Source: Planctomycetota bacterium (lineage in GTDB: Bacteria; Planctomycetota; Phycisphaerae; Phycisphaerales; UBA1924). Taken from it: a stretch of DNA of 64,000 nt. The notes under the pieces are model-generated. The model saw only the letters and a program-made list of their open reading frames with translations. It did not search any database and had not been told where the DNA came from. The position numbers and the translations under genes are program-made. The stretch covers positions 1 through 64,000 of the forward strand of contig CAUJHH010000074.1 in the NCBI GenBank assembly GCA_963204725.1, in the 5' to 3' direction. Position 1 is the stretch's first letter. Every line of letters starts with the position of its first letter. Shown here one piece after another: positions 32,256-40,001 of the stretch.

Positions 32256-34559
32256 ATGAATCACGCGCGTCTGACGGTCGGTGTGCTGGCTCTTTTCTCG
32301 GTGGCCGGGTTTGTGTCGGGCGCATCGGCGCAGGGGGCGGGCGCACCTGGCGTGGGGCAGGTGAGTGGTCAGGCGGCTCAGACGAAGGGGCCGCGGTCGG
32401 GGCCGACGCCGCCTGCGGAGCGGACGAGCACGAAGAACGTCCACCACGGGGTGGAGGTCATGGATGAGTATCAATGGCTTGAGGATTGGGAGAGCCCGAA
32501 GGTCAAGGCGTGGTCGGATGCGCAGAACGGGTACGCGCGGGCGTTCCTCGACACCTTGCCGGGTGTGGAGCGGATCCGCGATCGGATCACGGAGATCGAG
32601 AAGTCGGTGAGCGTGGCGTACACGGGGTGGTCGGTTGCCGGCAGCGAGAGCGCGGGGCTGAAGGTCTATGCGATGAAGCGGGACCCGGCGTTCCAGCAGC
32701 CGATGCTCGTGGTGATGGACTCGGTGGATCATCCGGATACGGAGCGCGTCGTTGTCGATCCGAACACGATCGATGAGCATGGGCACGCCGCGATCGACTG
32801 GTTCATCCCGTCGCACGACGGGTCGATGGTCGCGGTATCGATCTCCTCGGGGGGATCGGAGTCCGGCGATCTGCACGTCTTCGACGCGAAGGGGAAGCGG
32901 ATCGAGGCGCCGATCGCGCGGGTGAACGGGGGCACGGCGGGCGGGAGCATGGCGTGGTTCGCCGACGGCTCCGGATTCTACTACACGCGGTATCCGCGCG
33001 AGGGCGAGCGGCCGGCGGAAGACATGGACTTCTACATGCAGGTCTACAGCCATCGCATCGGCACGCCCGAGAGCGAGGACACCTATGAGATGGGCAAGGA
33101 CCTGGCCCGGATCAGCGAGATCCAGCTGCAGTTGGACCCGCAGTCGGGGCGCGTGCTGGCGAGCGTGCAGTACGGCGACGGCGGGCAGTTTTCCTATTAC
33201 ATGCGGGGAACGGACGGAGCGTGGACGAAGTTCCTCGATCATCCCGACGAGATCGTGCAGGCGATCTTCGGCAAGGGCGACTCGGCCGGCGATCTCTTCA
33301 TGATCAGCACGAAGGGCTCTCCGAAGGGTCGGGTGCTCCGGATGAGCTGCGCGGACCTGGACCTCAAGAAGGCGAAGACGATCGTCGCCGAGGGTGCGGA
33401 CGTGATCGTGCCGGACTTCTGGCCTCCATCCCCGGTCGTAGTGACGGATCATCGGCTGTACCTGACGTACCAGCTCGGCGGGCCCTCGGAGATCCGGGCG
33501 TTTGATCATCAGGGCAATGCGCAGCAGAATCCCGAGGTGCTGCCGGTGTCGGCGGTCACGAGTCTTGACGGGATTCCCGGGACGGACGATCTGCTCTTTG
33601 ACAATCGCTCGTTCATCAACGCGCCCGCGTGCTACCACTATTCCGCTACGAGCGGGAAGACGCGTCAGACCGCGCTCGCCGTCGTCTCTCCGGTCGACTT
33701 CTCAGACACCGAGGTCGTGCGCGAGTTTGCCATCAGCAAGGACGGCACGAAGGTTCCTGTGAACATCATCAAGAAGAAGAGCGTGAAGCTCGATGGCACG
33801 AACCCGACGATCCTGTGGGGGTATGGCGGGTACGGCGTCAACATCCAGCCCGCGTTCAACGCGGTGCGCAGACTCTGGATCGAGAGCGGGGGCGTCTTCG
33901 CCGTCGCGAACATCCGGGGTGGCGGCGAGTACGGCGAGGAGTGGCATCGCCAGGGGATGCTGACGAAGAAGCAGAACTGCTTCGATGACTTCGCGGCGTC
34001 GGCACGCCACATGGTGAGCCGCGGGTATACGTCGGTCGACCGGCTCGCGATCATGGGCGGCTCGAACGGCGGGCTGCTGATGGGTGCGACGTTCACGCAG
34101 AACCCGGACATCTGCCGCGCCGTGGTTTCGAGCGTGGGGATCTACGACATGCTGCGTGTGGAGCTGTCGTCGAACGGCGCGTTCAACATCCCGGAGTTCG
34201 GCACGGTGAAGAACGCGGAGCAGTTCCGAGCGCTGTACGCGTACTCGCCGCTGCAGCATGTGAAGGAAGGGGTCAGGTATCCGTCGGTGATCTTCCTGAC
34301 GGGGGCGAACGACCCGCGCGTGGATCCGATGCAGTCGCGGAAGATGACGGCGAGCATGCAGCACGCGATCGCGGGCGTGCCGAACGCGAACCCGGTGCTG
34401 CTGCGGACGAGCGCGGACACGGGGCACGGGCTGGGCACGCCGCTCAACGCGCGGATCGCGGAGCAGACGGACATCTACTCGTTCCTGTTCAATGAACTAG
34501 GGATGTGGTCGGAGGGCGAGGGGGTCGCGAAGCCAAAGGGGACTGAGGCGAAGAATTGA
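32256..34559 (+). CDS. Secreted prolyl oligopeptidase (S9A)
   Basis: Serine peptidase of 767 residues that cleaves short peptides after proline. Signal peptide ends at VSGASAQ, so it acts outside the cytoplasm. The N-terminal part starts with the typical HHGVEVMDEYQWLED and forms the seven-bladed propeller gate. The C-terminal hydrolase domain has IMGGSNGGLLMG (Ser603), GANDPRVDPMQS (Asp686 region) and DTGHGLGTPL (His724), and the oxyanion segment WGYGGYGVNIQP. The ATG at 32256 is preferred to one six codons upstream because GGAG sits before it and the signal peptide then begins directly. Monocistronic. Confidence 0.93.
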   Translation: MNHARLTVGVLALFSVAGFVSGASAQGAGAPGVGQVSGQAAQTKGPRSGPTPPAERTSTKNVHHGVEVMDEYQWLEDWESPKVKAWSDAQNGYARAFLDTLPGVERIRDRITEIEKSVSVAYTGWSVAGSESAGLKVYAMKRDPAFQQPMLVVMDSVDHPDTERVVVDPNTIDEHGHAAIDWFIPSHDGSMVAVSISSGGSESGDLHVFDAKGKRIEAPIARVNGGTAGGSMAWFADGSGFYYTRYPREGERPAEDMDFYMQVYSHRIGTPESEDTYEMGKDLARISEIQLQLDPQSGRVLASVQYGDGGQFSYYMRGTDGAWTKFLDHPDEIVQAIFGKGDSAGDLFMISTKGSPKGRVLRMSCADLDLKKAKTIVAEGADVIVPDFWPPSPVVVTDHRLYLTYQLGGPSEIRAFDHQGNAQQNPEVLPVSAVTSLDGIPGTDDLLFDNRSFINAPACYHYSATSGKTRQTALAVVSPVDFSDTEVVREFAISKDGTKVPVNIIKKKSVKLDGTNPTILWGYGGYGVNIQPAFNAVRRLWIESGGVFAVANIRGGGEYGEEWHRQGMLTKKQNCFDDFAASARHMVSRGYTSVDRLAIMGGSNGGLLMGATFTQNPDICRAVVSSVGIYDMLRVELSSNGAFNIPEFGTVKNAEQFRALYAYSPLQHVKEGVRYPSVIFLTGANDPRVDPMQSRKMTASMQHAIAGVPNANPVLLRTSADTGHGLGTPLNARIAEQTDIYSFLFNELGMWSEGEGVAKPKGTEAKN

Positions 34560-34562
34560 GAC

Positions 34563-34850
34563 TCATGGGAGTGCGCGTGCGGCTCGCTTCGCGCGCTCGC
34601 CCCGGATCGCCTGTGTGCTGGCGAAGGTCGTGACGGCGTAAGGGACGCAGTACGTGAGCAGGATCTGGAAGACGCGGAAGCCGGTCACGTCGCCCTTGAT
34701 GAGTGCGGGCACGTGGTTGATGGAGACGAGGATCGTGCCGACGATGAGCATGTAGGTCGTGGCGCGCCGGACGACATCCCGGCGCGTCGCGATGGCGAGC
34801 CATGAGGGCGGGAGCGAGCCGGGCGCGATGGTCGCTTCATGCTCGATCAT
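34563..34850 (-). CDS. nrtS: NrtS-like nitrate/nitrite transporter
   Basis: Small membrane protein of 95 residues with two hydrophobic segments, TTYMLIVGTILVSINHVPAL and FRVFQILLTYCVPYAVTTFA. The segment GTILVSINH and LLTYCVPY match my knowledge of the NrtS family of nitrate/nitrite transporters first described in cyanobacteria. It lies seven bases downstream of clpS, so the two are probably co-transcribed. Nothing in the window concerns nitrate otherwise. The assignment is by motif memory and deserves moderate trust. Confidence 0.7.
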   Translation of the reverse strand: MIEHEATIAPGSLPPSWLAIATRRDVVRRATTYMLIVGTILVSINHVPALIKGDVTGFRVFQILLTYCVPYAVTTFASTQAIRGERAKRAARALP

Positions 34851-34857
34851 GTGAGCT

Positions 34858-35214
34858 TCAGGCGACGGGCTCGATCATCGCGCTCATCGCGCCCTGGCAA
34901 GAGGCGATGAGACTGTCCTTGCCATAGGCGTGGATCTGCTCCTGCTTCAGCTCGGCCAGTTCCTTGTGGACGGTGGTGCAGATCACACGCCCGGACGCGT
35001 CGACTTCTTTGGCCATCTGGTATGCGCGCTCCAGCGGCTTGCCGAAGAGCTCCATCATCATCCGGATGACGTACTCGTAGGAGTGGTGGTCGTCGTCCAT
35101 GAGGATGACGTTCCAGAGCTTGGGCTGCTCGCGTTTGGGCTGGGAAGAGGCCGGCAGGGGGAGCGTGGCGATGGCGCCGTGCGAGTGGGAGGCGTTTTCT
35201 TGGCGGTTGTCCAT
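34858..35214 (-). CDS. clpS: ATP-dependent Clp protease adaptor ClpS
   Basis: N-degron adaptor of 118 residues that hands N-end-rule substrates to ClpA/ClpC with ClpP. The core WNVILMDDDHHSYEYVIRMM contains the substrate-pocket residues, and AKEVDASGRVICTTVHKELAELKQEQ is the usual second half. The first ~30 residues are a flexible extension, normal in the family. The C-terminal ASCQGAMSAMIEP is slightly unlike the proteobacterial form. In an operon with nrtS. Confidence 0.93.
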   Translation of the reverse strand: MDNRQENASHSHGAIATLPLPASSQPKREQPKLWNVILMDDDHHSYEYVIRMMMELFGKPLERAYQMAKEVDASGRVICTTVHKELAELKQEQIHAYGKDSLIASCQGAMSAMIEPVA

Positions 35215-35514
35215 GGAGAACAGATCTTATTCGTCTCATGCGGAGATGCGGGACGGTTCGGGCGCCAAAGGCTGAAAGAGTTCGCGGGGCACCCCGGCAA
35301 ACAAGCGGGTGCGCGATCGTGGCGGCCGAGCCCCATATTCGCGCGAAAGTCGTGGCTTGGACTGGCACCGCTCGGAATTGGAGCCACGTTGTTGCGTGGT
35401 CGGGTAGAGAGACCAGACCGAATCAGCTCGTGTTGAGATTGAGTCTCAGTCGCAACGAACTGGCAATGGCTGGATGGCGATGTACGCCGAGCCAGCATGA
35501 AGGAGCACGAAGAG

Positions 35515-36186
35515 ATGTTCAAGTTCGGTTTCGCGGCATTGATCGCCGCTGGCGTTGTGTCGGGAGCGTCGGCGCAGATCGTTGGGTTCGTTGAGGACTT
35601 CAACACCAACGCGGCGGCGTGGCGGAACTTCAACAGCGCAAACATCCTGGAGTGGGTGCCGAGCGGCGGGCCGGACGGGACGGCGTTTGCGCGGAGCAGC
35701 TACAACCTGACGGCGGCGGGGAGCGGCTTCCCACCGACCGTGATTCGCGCGCACTCGACGTTCGCGCCGCCTTCCTCGGGGGGGACGTACGCGGGCGATT
35801 GGATCGCGGCGGGCGTCACGGGTGTCTCATTTTCATTCCGGCATGATCTGTCGGTGGCGATCTCGCTGACGGGTCGGTTTGCGACTCCCTTGAACAACCC
35901 GGGCGCGTCGGTCGAGACGGCATTCACGGTTGAGCCCAACGTGTGGACGACGATTTCGTACGACCTGACGGAGGGGAGCCCGGACATCATCTCGCTCGGG
36001 AGCGGGACGTACGCGGGGATCTTCGGGAACATCGGGAACATCCAGCTGGGGTTCAATGTGCCGCCGGGCATGGGCGGGCAGAACATCGAAGTCCGGTTCG
36101 ACGTCGACAACTTCACGATCGTGCCGGCGCCGGGCGCGCTCGCCCTCATCGGCGTGGCGGGGCTTGTGTCGTGCCGCCGCCGCTGA
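35515..36186 (+). CDS. PEP-CTERM-like secreted protein
   Basis: Exported protein of 223 residues. Signal peptide MFKFGFAALIAAGVVSGASAQ. The body (VGFVEDFNTNAAAWRNFNSA, then GSPDIISLGSGTYAGIFGNIG) is a beta-sandwich-like extracellular domain. It ends VPAPGALALIGVAGLV followed by SCRRR, a PEP-CTERM-type tail with an unusual Cys. The ATG at 35515 is preferred because AAGGAG lies nine bases upstream, while the ATG at 35497 has no such site. A strong terminator follows. The 300 bases before it show no other gene. Confidence 0.8.
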   Translation: MFKFGFAALIAAGVVSGASAQIVGFVEDFNTNAAAWRNFNSANILEWVPSGGPDGTAFARSSYNLTAAGSGFPPTVIRAHSTFAPPSSGGTYAGDWIAAGVTGVSFSFRHDLSVAISLTGRFATPLNNPGASVETAFTVEPNVWTTISYDLTEGSPDIISLGSGTYAGIFGNIGNIQLGFNVPPGMGGQNIEVRFDVDNFTIVPAPGALALIGVAGLVSCRRR

Positions 36187-36227
36187 GTTGGATCTGATCG
36201 GTTGAACAACAGGCGCTGAAGAAACGA

Positions 36228-36263
36228 AGCACCCCGCGCCATGTGACGCGGGGTGCTCTTGTT
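36228..36263 (+). terminator. Intrinsic terminator after the PEP-CTERM gene
   Basis: Perfect stem AGCACCCCGCG / CGCGGGGTGCT with an eight-base loop, followed by CTTGTT. It separates this gene from the convergent helicase gene. Confidence 0.85.
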
Positions 36264-36305
36264 CACTGAGTTGCTGCACGCGCGGGGCGTGCGAGCCGAT
36301 CGGGC

Positions 36306-38033
36306 TCAGGCCGAGCGGCGGGGGGCGCTGGGCTTGCCGCCCCGGTTGGTGGAGGGGCGGTTGTTGCGGGCCGGGCCGCGAGAGGGGCCTCCGGAATGGC
36401 CACCGCCGTGGCTGTTGGCGTTGGCCGGGCGGCTGGTGCTGGGCGATGCGCCGGAGCTCTTGCGAGAGGCGTGGCCCGTTGCGTTCGAGTGCGGGGCGCG
36501 CTTGGGGGGCGTGCCGGCGTACTCGGAAGAGGCGACCGGGTCGCCGTACGAGACGGTGTGGGTCACGTTGGCGGTGTTGTAGGCGTGTGTCGTCGGCTTG
36601 CCACCGGAACGCGGCCTGTCGGCGTGCGTGCCGTTGCTCGTGTTGGCGTGCGAGTCCTGGCCATTGGCTCGGGCGATCTTCTTGCGATCGCGCGGGTCGA
36701 TGGATCCGTATTCATTGGAGCGTCGCGAGGGCGCCCCGCTGCCGTGCTTGGGGGCGCGGCGCTGGGGGGCGCGGTCCTGACGGAACTCGTCGCGCCGGGG
36801 CTTGCCCTCGAACGAGCGAGCCTCGGTGTTGAAGCCGTCGGCCTCGCGCGCCGCGTACTCGCGTGCGTCCGAGACGCGGAGTTCCTGCTTGATGGTGTCC
36901 ATGGTGGGGAGCGGCTTGGTGGGGATCTTGTTCTTGATCTGGCGCTCGACCTGCTTGAGCAGGCCTCGCTCCTCACCGTCGCAGAAGGAGATAGCGATGC
37001 CGGTCGCGCCAGCGCGGCCGGTGCGGCCGATGCGGTGGACGTAGGCCTCGGGCTCCATCGGGAGATCGAAGTTGATGACGTGGGTGATGCCATCGACATC
37101 GAGCCCGCGTGCGGCGACATCGGTCGCGACGAGGACGCGGGCCTTGCCGGCGCGGAACATGTCGAGCGCCTTCTTGCGGGCGTTCTGCGCCTTGTTGCCG
37201 TGGATGGTTTCGGCGTTCACGCCGGCGTGGTAGAGCTTGCGGCCGACCTTCTCCGCGCCGTGCTTGGTCTTGGTGAAGACGACGACGCGCTCCATCGACC
37301 GCTCGGAGAGCAGGAGCGTGAGCAGCGCCTGCTTGTCCATGCGATTGACGTGGTAGAGCCACTGCTCGATCTTGGGTGCCTCGGAGGGAGCGTGGCTGAC
37401 GGTGATGTTCACGGGGTTACGCAGGAGCGAATCGGCGAGCTTCTTGATCTCGGGCGGCATGGTCGCCGAGAAGAGGAGCGTCTGTCGATCGGCTGGGGTC
37501 TTGGAGGCGATCATGCGGATGGGCTGGATGAAGCCCATGTCGAGCATGCGATCGGCCTCGTCGAGAACGAGGATCTTGACCTCATCGAGATGGGCGCGGC
37601 GCTGATCCATCAGGTCGATGAGCCGTCCGGGTGTGGCGATGACGATGTCGACGCCGTCGCGGAGGGCCTGGACCTGGCGGAGCTGGGAGACGCCACCGAA
37701 GATAACGGTGGAGCGAAGCCCCGACTCGCGTCCGTAGACCGCGAAGCTATCGCGGATCTGGAGCGCCAGCTCGCGTGTTGGCGAGAGGATGAGGGCGCGG
37801 GGCTTGGCCGGGCCGCGCCGGGACTTGTCGACGGGCATGTCCATCAGGCGCTGGATGATCGGGAGCGCGAAGGCAGCGGTCTTGCCGGTGCCGGTCTGGG
37901 CGCAACCGAGGACGTCCTTCCCTTCAAGGGTGTGGGGGATCGTCTGTGCCTGGATGGGAGTAGGGGTTTCGTACCCTTCCTTCGCGAGGGCGCGCAGGAT
38001 GGGCTGGGAGAGACCGAGTTGTGAGAAATCCAT
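36306..38033 (-). CDS. rhlE: DEAD-box RNA helicase (RhlE type)
   Basis: ATP-dependent RNA helicase of 575 residues. The Q motif GYETPTPIQAQTIP, Walker A AQTGTGKT (45-52), DEAD at 158-161, SAT, and the C-terminal helicase motifs RVLVATDVAARGLDVDG and HRIGRTGRAG are all present. After residue ~400 comes a long basic, Ser/Asn/Gly-rich tail (HGGGHSGGPSRGPARNNRP) that probably binds RNA non-specifically. Such tails vary among RhlE proteins. It is likely involved in ribosome assembly or cold adaptation. Transcribed alone, with 239 bases from trpE's end. Confidence 0.92.
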   Translation of the reverse strand: MDFSQLGLSQPILRALAKEGYETPTPIQAQTIPHTLEGKDVLGCAQTGTGKTAAFALPIIQRLMDMPVDKSRRGPAKPRALILSPTRELALQIRDSFAVYGRESGLRSTVIFGGVSQLRQVQALRDGVDIVIATPGRLIDLMDQRRAHLDEVKILVLDEADRMLDMGFIQPIRMIASKTPADRQTLLFSATMPPEIKKLADSLLRNPVNITVSHAPSEAPKIEQWLYHVNRMDKQALLTLLLSERSMERVVVFTKTKHGAEKVGRKLYHAGVNAETIHGNKAQNARKKALDMFRAGKARVLVATDVAARGLDVDGITHVINFDLPMEPEAYVHRIGRTGRAGATGIAISFCDGEERGLLKQVERQIKNKIPTKPLPTMDTIKQELRVSDAREYAAREADGFNTEARSFEGKPRRDEFRQDRAPQRRAPKHGSGAPSRRSNEYGSIDPRDRKKIARANGQDSHANTSNGTHADRPRSGGKPTTHAYNTANVTHTVSYGDPVASSEYAGTPPKRAPHSNATGHASRKSSGASPSTSRPANANSHGGGHSGGPSRGPARNNRPSTNRGGKPSAPRRSA

Positions 38034-38272
38034 GTGTACCGAGAGCTTTCTTGTCGCGAGGACAGTTCACGCGGCGGATCAGGCCGTAAGTGTTGGGACG
38101 CGGCGGTGCACGTGTGTGCACTTGAAAGAGCCGCGGGCCAGCAGGGATCCATTGGTGAACTGAGACTTCAAATCGCGAATGGAGCTACCGGCAGATCGAG
38201 TGAATCGTAGACATCATCGGCCGTTCGGGCGGGGGTGTGCACACAAATCGCGGATTGGGGGTCCGCAGGGGG

Positions 38273-39916
38273 TTATCGAGCCGCGGATTGGGGCATAAAC
38301 GCTCGTTCGGCCAGGTCGATGGCGCGGGCGAGCGCGGCGGCCTTGTTGACCGTCTCCATGTACTCGGGCTCGGGCTGCGAGTCGGCAACGATGCCTCCCG
38401 AGGCCTGCAGGTGGTAGGTCCATGAGCCGCCGGCATCCCGGGTGCTGGTGGGGACGACCATGGTGCGGAGCGTGAGGGCGATGTCCATCTGGCCGTCGAG
38501 GCCGACGTAGCCCATGCCGCCGCCGTATGGCCCGCGCCGGATGGGCTCGAGCTCGTCGATGATCTGCATGGCGCGGATCTTGGGCGCACCGGAGATGGTG
38601 CCGACCGGGAGGGCGGCGCGGAGGGCGTCCCAGCTGTCGAGCCCGTCGCGGAGCTTGCCGGTCACCGTCGAAGAGATGTGCATGACGTGGCTGTAGCGCT
38701 CGATCTCCATGACGGAAGGGAGCGTGATGGAGCCGGGGACGGCGACGCGTCCGACGTCGTTGCGTCCGAGGTCAACGAGCATGATGTGCTCGGCGCGCTC
38801 CTTGTGATCCGAGAGGAGGTCCCGTTCGAGCGAGAGGTCTTCCTCGGCGGTCGTGCCTCGCTTGCGCGTGCCGGCGAGGGGGCGGTTGGTGACGATGCGG
38901 GCGGGGTTTGCGGGGTCGCCATCGACGGGCTGGTTTCTTACGCGACAGAGGATCTCCGGGCTCGACGCGATGAGGATGCATCCCTCCGCCTGGAGATAGA
39001 CCATGTAGGGACTGGGGTTCACGGCGCGGAGTGAGCGATAGACATCGAACGGGTCGACGGGGCTCTTGCGCTCGAAGCGCTGGCCGAGGACGACCTGGAA
39101 GATGTCGCCGGCCTTGATGTACTCCATCGCTCGGGCGAGCATCGACGCGTGCTCGGCCCGCGTCATGTTGGAGGGGAGCGGCGTCACCGGCGTCTCGCGA
39201 GAGACCCGCCCCGCCGGCAGCGGCTTGGTGTGACGCTGGATCTCTTCGATGCGGCGTTCGAGTTTCTCGATAGTGCGGGCGTACGTGTCGGTGGGATCAT
39301 CGGTCGGGCCGACGAGAGCGAGTTGGACCACGTGCACGAGTTTGTCGACGTGATCGAAGACGACGACGCCGTCGTAGAACGCGAAGTGGAGGTCGGGAAG
39401 GTTGCGATCGTCCTTGGGCGCGGTTGTCCAGCCAAGCTTGTCGGGTTCCCCGTAGCGCACGGAGTCGTATCCGGCGTAGCCAATCCAGCCGCCGATGAAG
39501 CAGGAGGGGAGGCCGTGGCGGGGGCCTTGCGATGGGGGCGTGACGAGAGCGATGCGTTCGGTGGTGCGGCGCATGACATCCAAGGGGTCGGCATCGGCGT
39601 GCGTCGTAGCCCGAGTCTGTCCGGTGGTGAAGTCTCGCGTGGTCACGCGTGTGGCGTTCGCGACGACGTCGTGGGTCGGTTGGGCCCCGAGGATCGAGTG
39701 GCGTCCCTGTCGCTCGCCTCCCTCGACGGACTCGAGGAGGAATGATGGCGCGGTGCGCTGATCGGGTGCGACAAGCCGCCGGTAGGCGAGAACGGGCGTC
39801 AACTGATCGGCGAAGAGGGCCTCGGCGACGGGAATCGCGAGCGTCGTATCCGGCGCGTGCGACGCGCGGGCCGAGGCGACGAGCGCCGCAAACTCTGCTG
39901 TGCCGAGATTCGCCAT
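38273..39916 (-). CDS. trpE: Anthranilate synthase component I
   Basis: Chorismate-utilising enzyme of 547 residues, the first step of tryptophan synthesis with ammonia supplied by TrpG. The feedback site reads PSFLLESVEGGERQGRHS with the LLES element that binds tryptophan. The catalytic half has GDIFQVVLGQRFE, IASSPEILCRV, TRKRGTTAEEDLSLERDLLSD and LPVGTISGAPKIRAMQ, ending GGIVADSQPEPEYMET. The ATG at 39916 starts the conserved region; upstream frame is not conserved. trpG and other trp genes are not adjacent. No leader peptide or attenuator is visible in the 85 bases to the divergent lipoprotein gene. Confidence 0.94.
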   Translation of the reverse strand: MANLGTAEFAALVASARASHAPDTTLAIPVAEALFADQLTPVLAYRRLVAPDQRTAPSFLLESVEGGERQGRHSILGAQPTHDVVANATRVTTRDFTTGQTRATTHADADPLDVMRRTTERIALVTPPSQGPRHGLPSCFIGGWIGYAGYDSVRYGEPDKLGWTTAPKDDRNLPDLHFAFYDGVVVFDHVDKLVHVVQLALVGPTDDPTDTYARTIEKLERRIEEIQRHTKPLPAGRVSRETPVTPLPSNMTRAEHASMLARAMEYIKAGDIFQVVLGQRFERKSPVDPFDVYRSLRAVNPSPYMVYLQAEGCILIASSPEILCRVRNQPVDGDPANPARIVTNRPLAGTRKRGTTAEEDLSLERDLLSDHKERAEHIMLVDLGRNDVGRVAVPGSITLPSVMEIERYSHVMHISSTVTGKLRDGLDSWDALRAALPVGTISGAPKIRAMQIIDELEPIRRGPYGGGMGYVGLDGQMDIALTLRTMVVPTSTRDAGGSWTYHLQASGGIVADSQPEPEYMETVNKAAALARAIDLAERAFMPQSAAR

Positions 39917-40001
39917 CGGGAGCGAGTGTACGCAGAATCCGGTGCGAACCGTGGGAAACGCGGGACGCCGGGTTGTTCCATCCTCATAGATAGGATTGGT
40001 C

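Noticed and set aside
38249-38294. Repeated CGCGGATTGGGG near the trpE stop
   Set aside because: Only two short copies, one inside the coding end; no structure or wider family seen.
39917-40001. trp leader peptide or attenuator before trpE
   Set aside because: Only 85 bases, no Trp-rich frame and no terminator hairpin.
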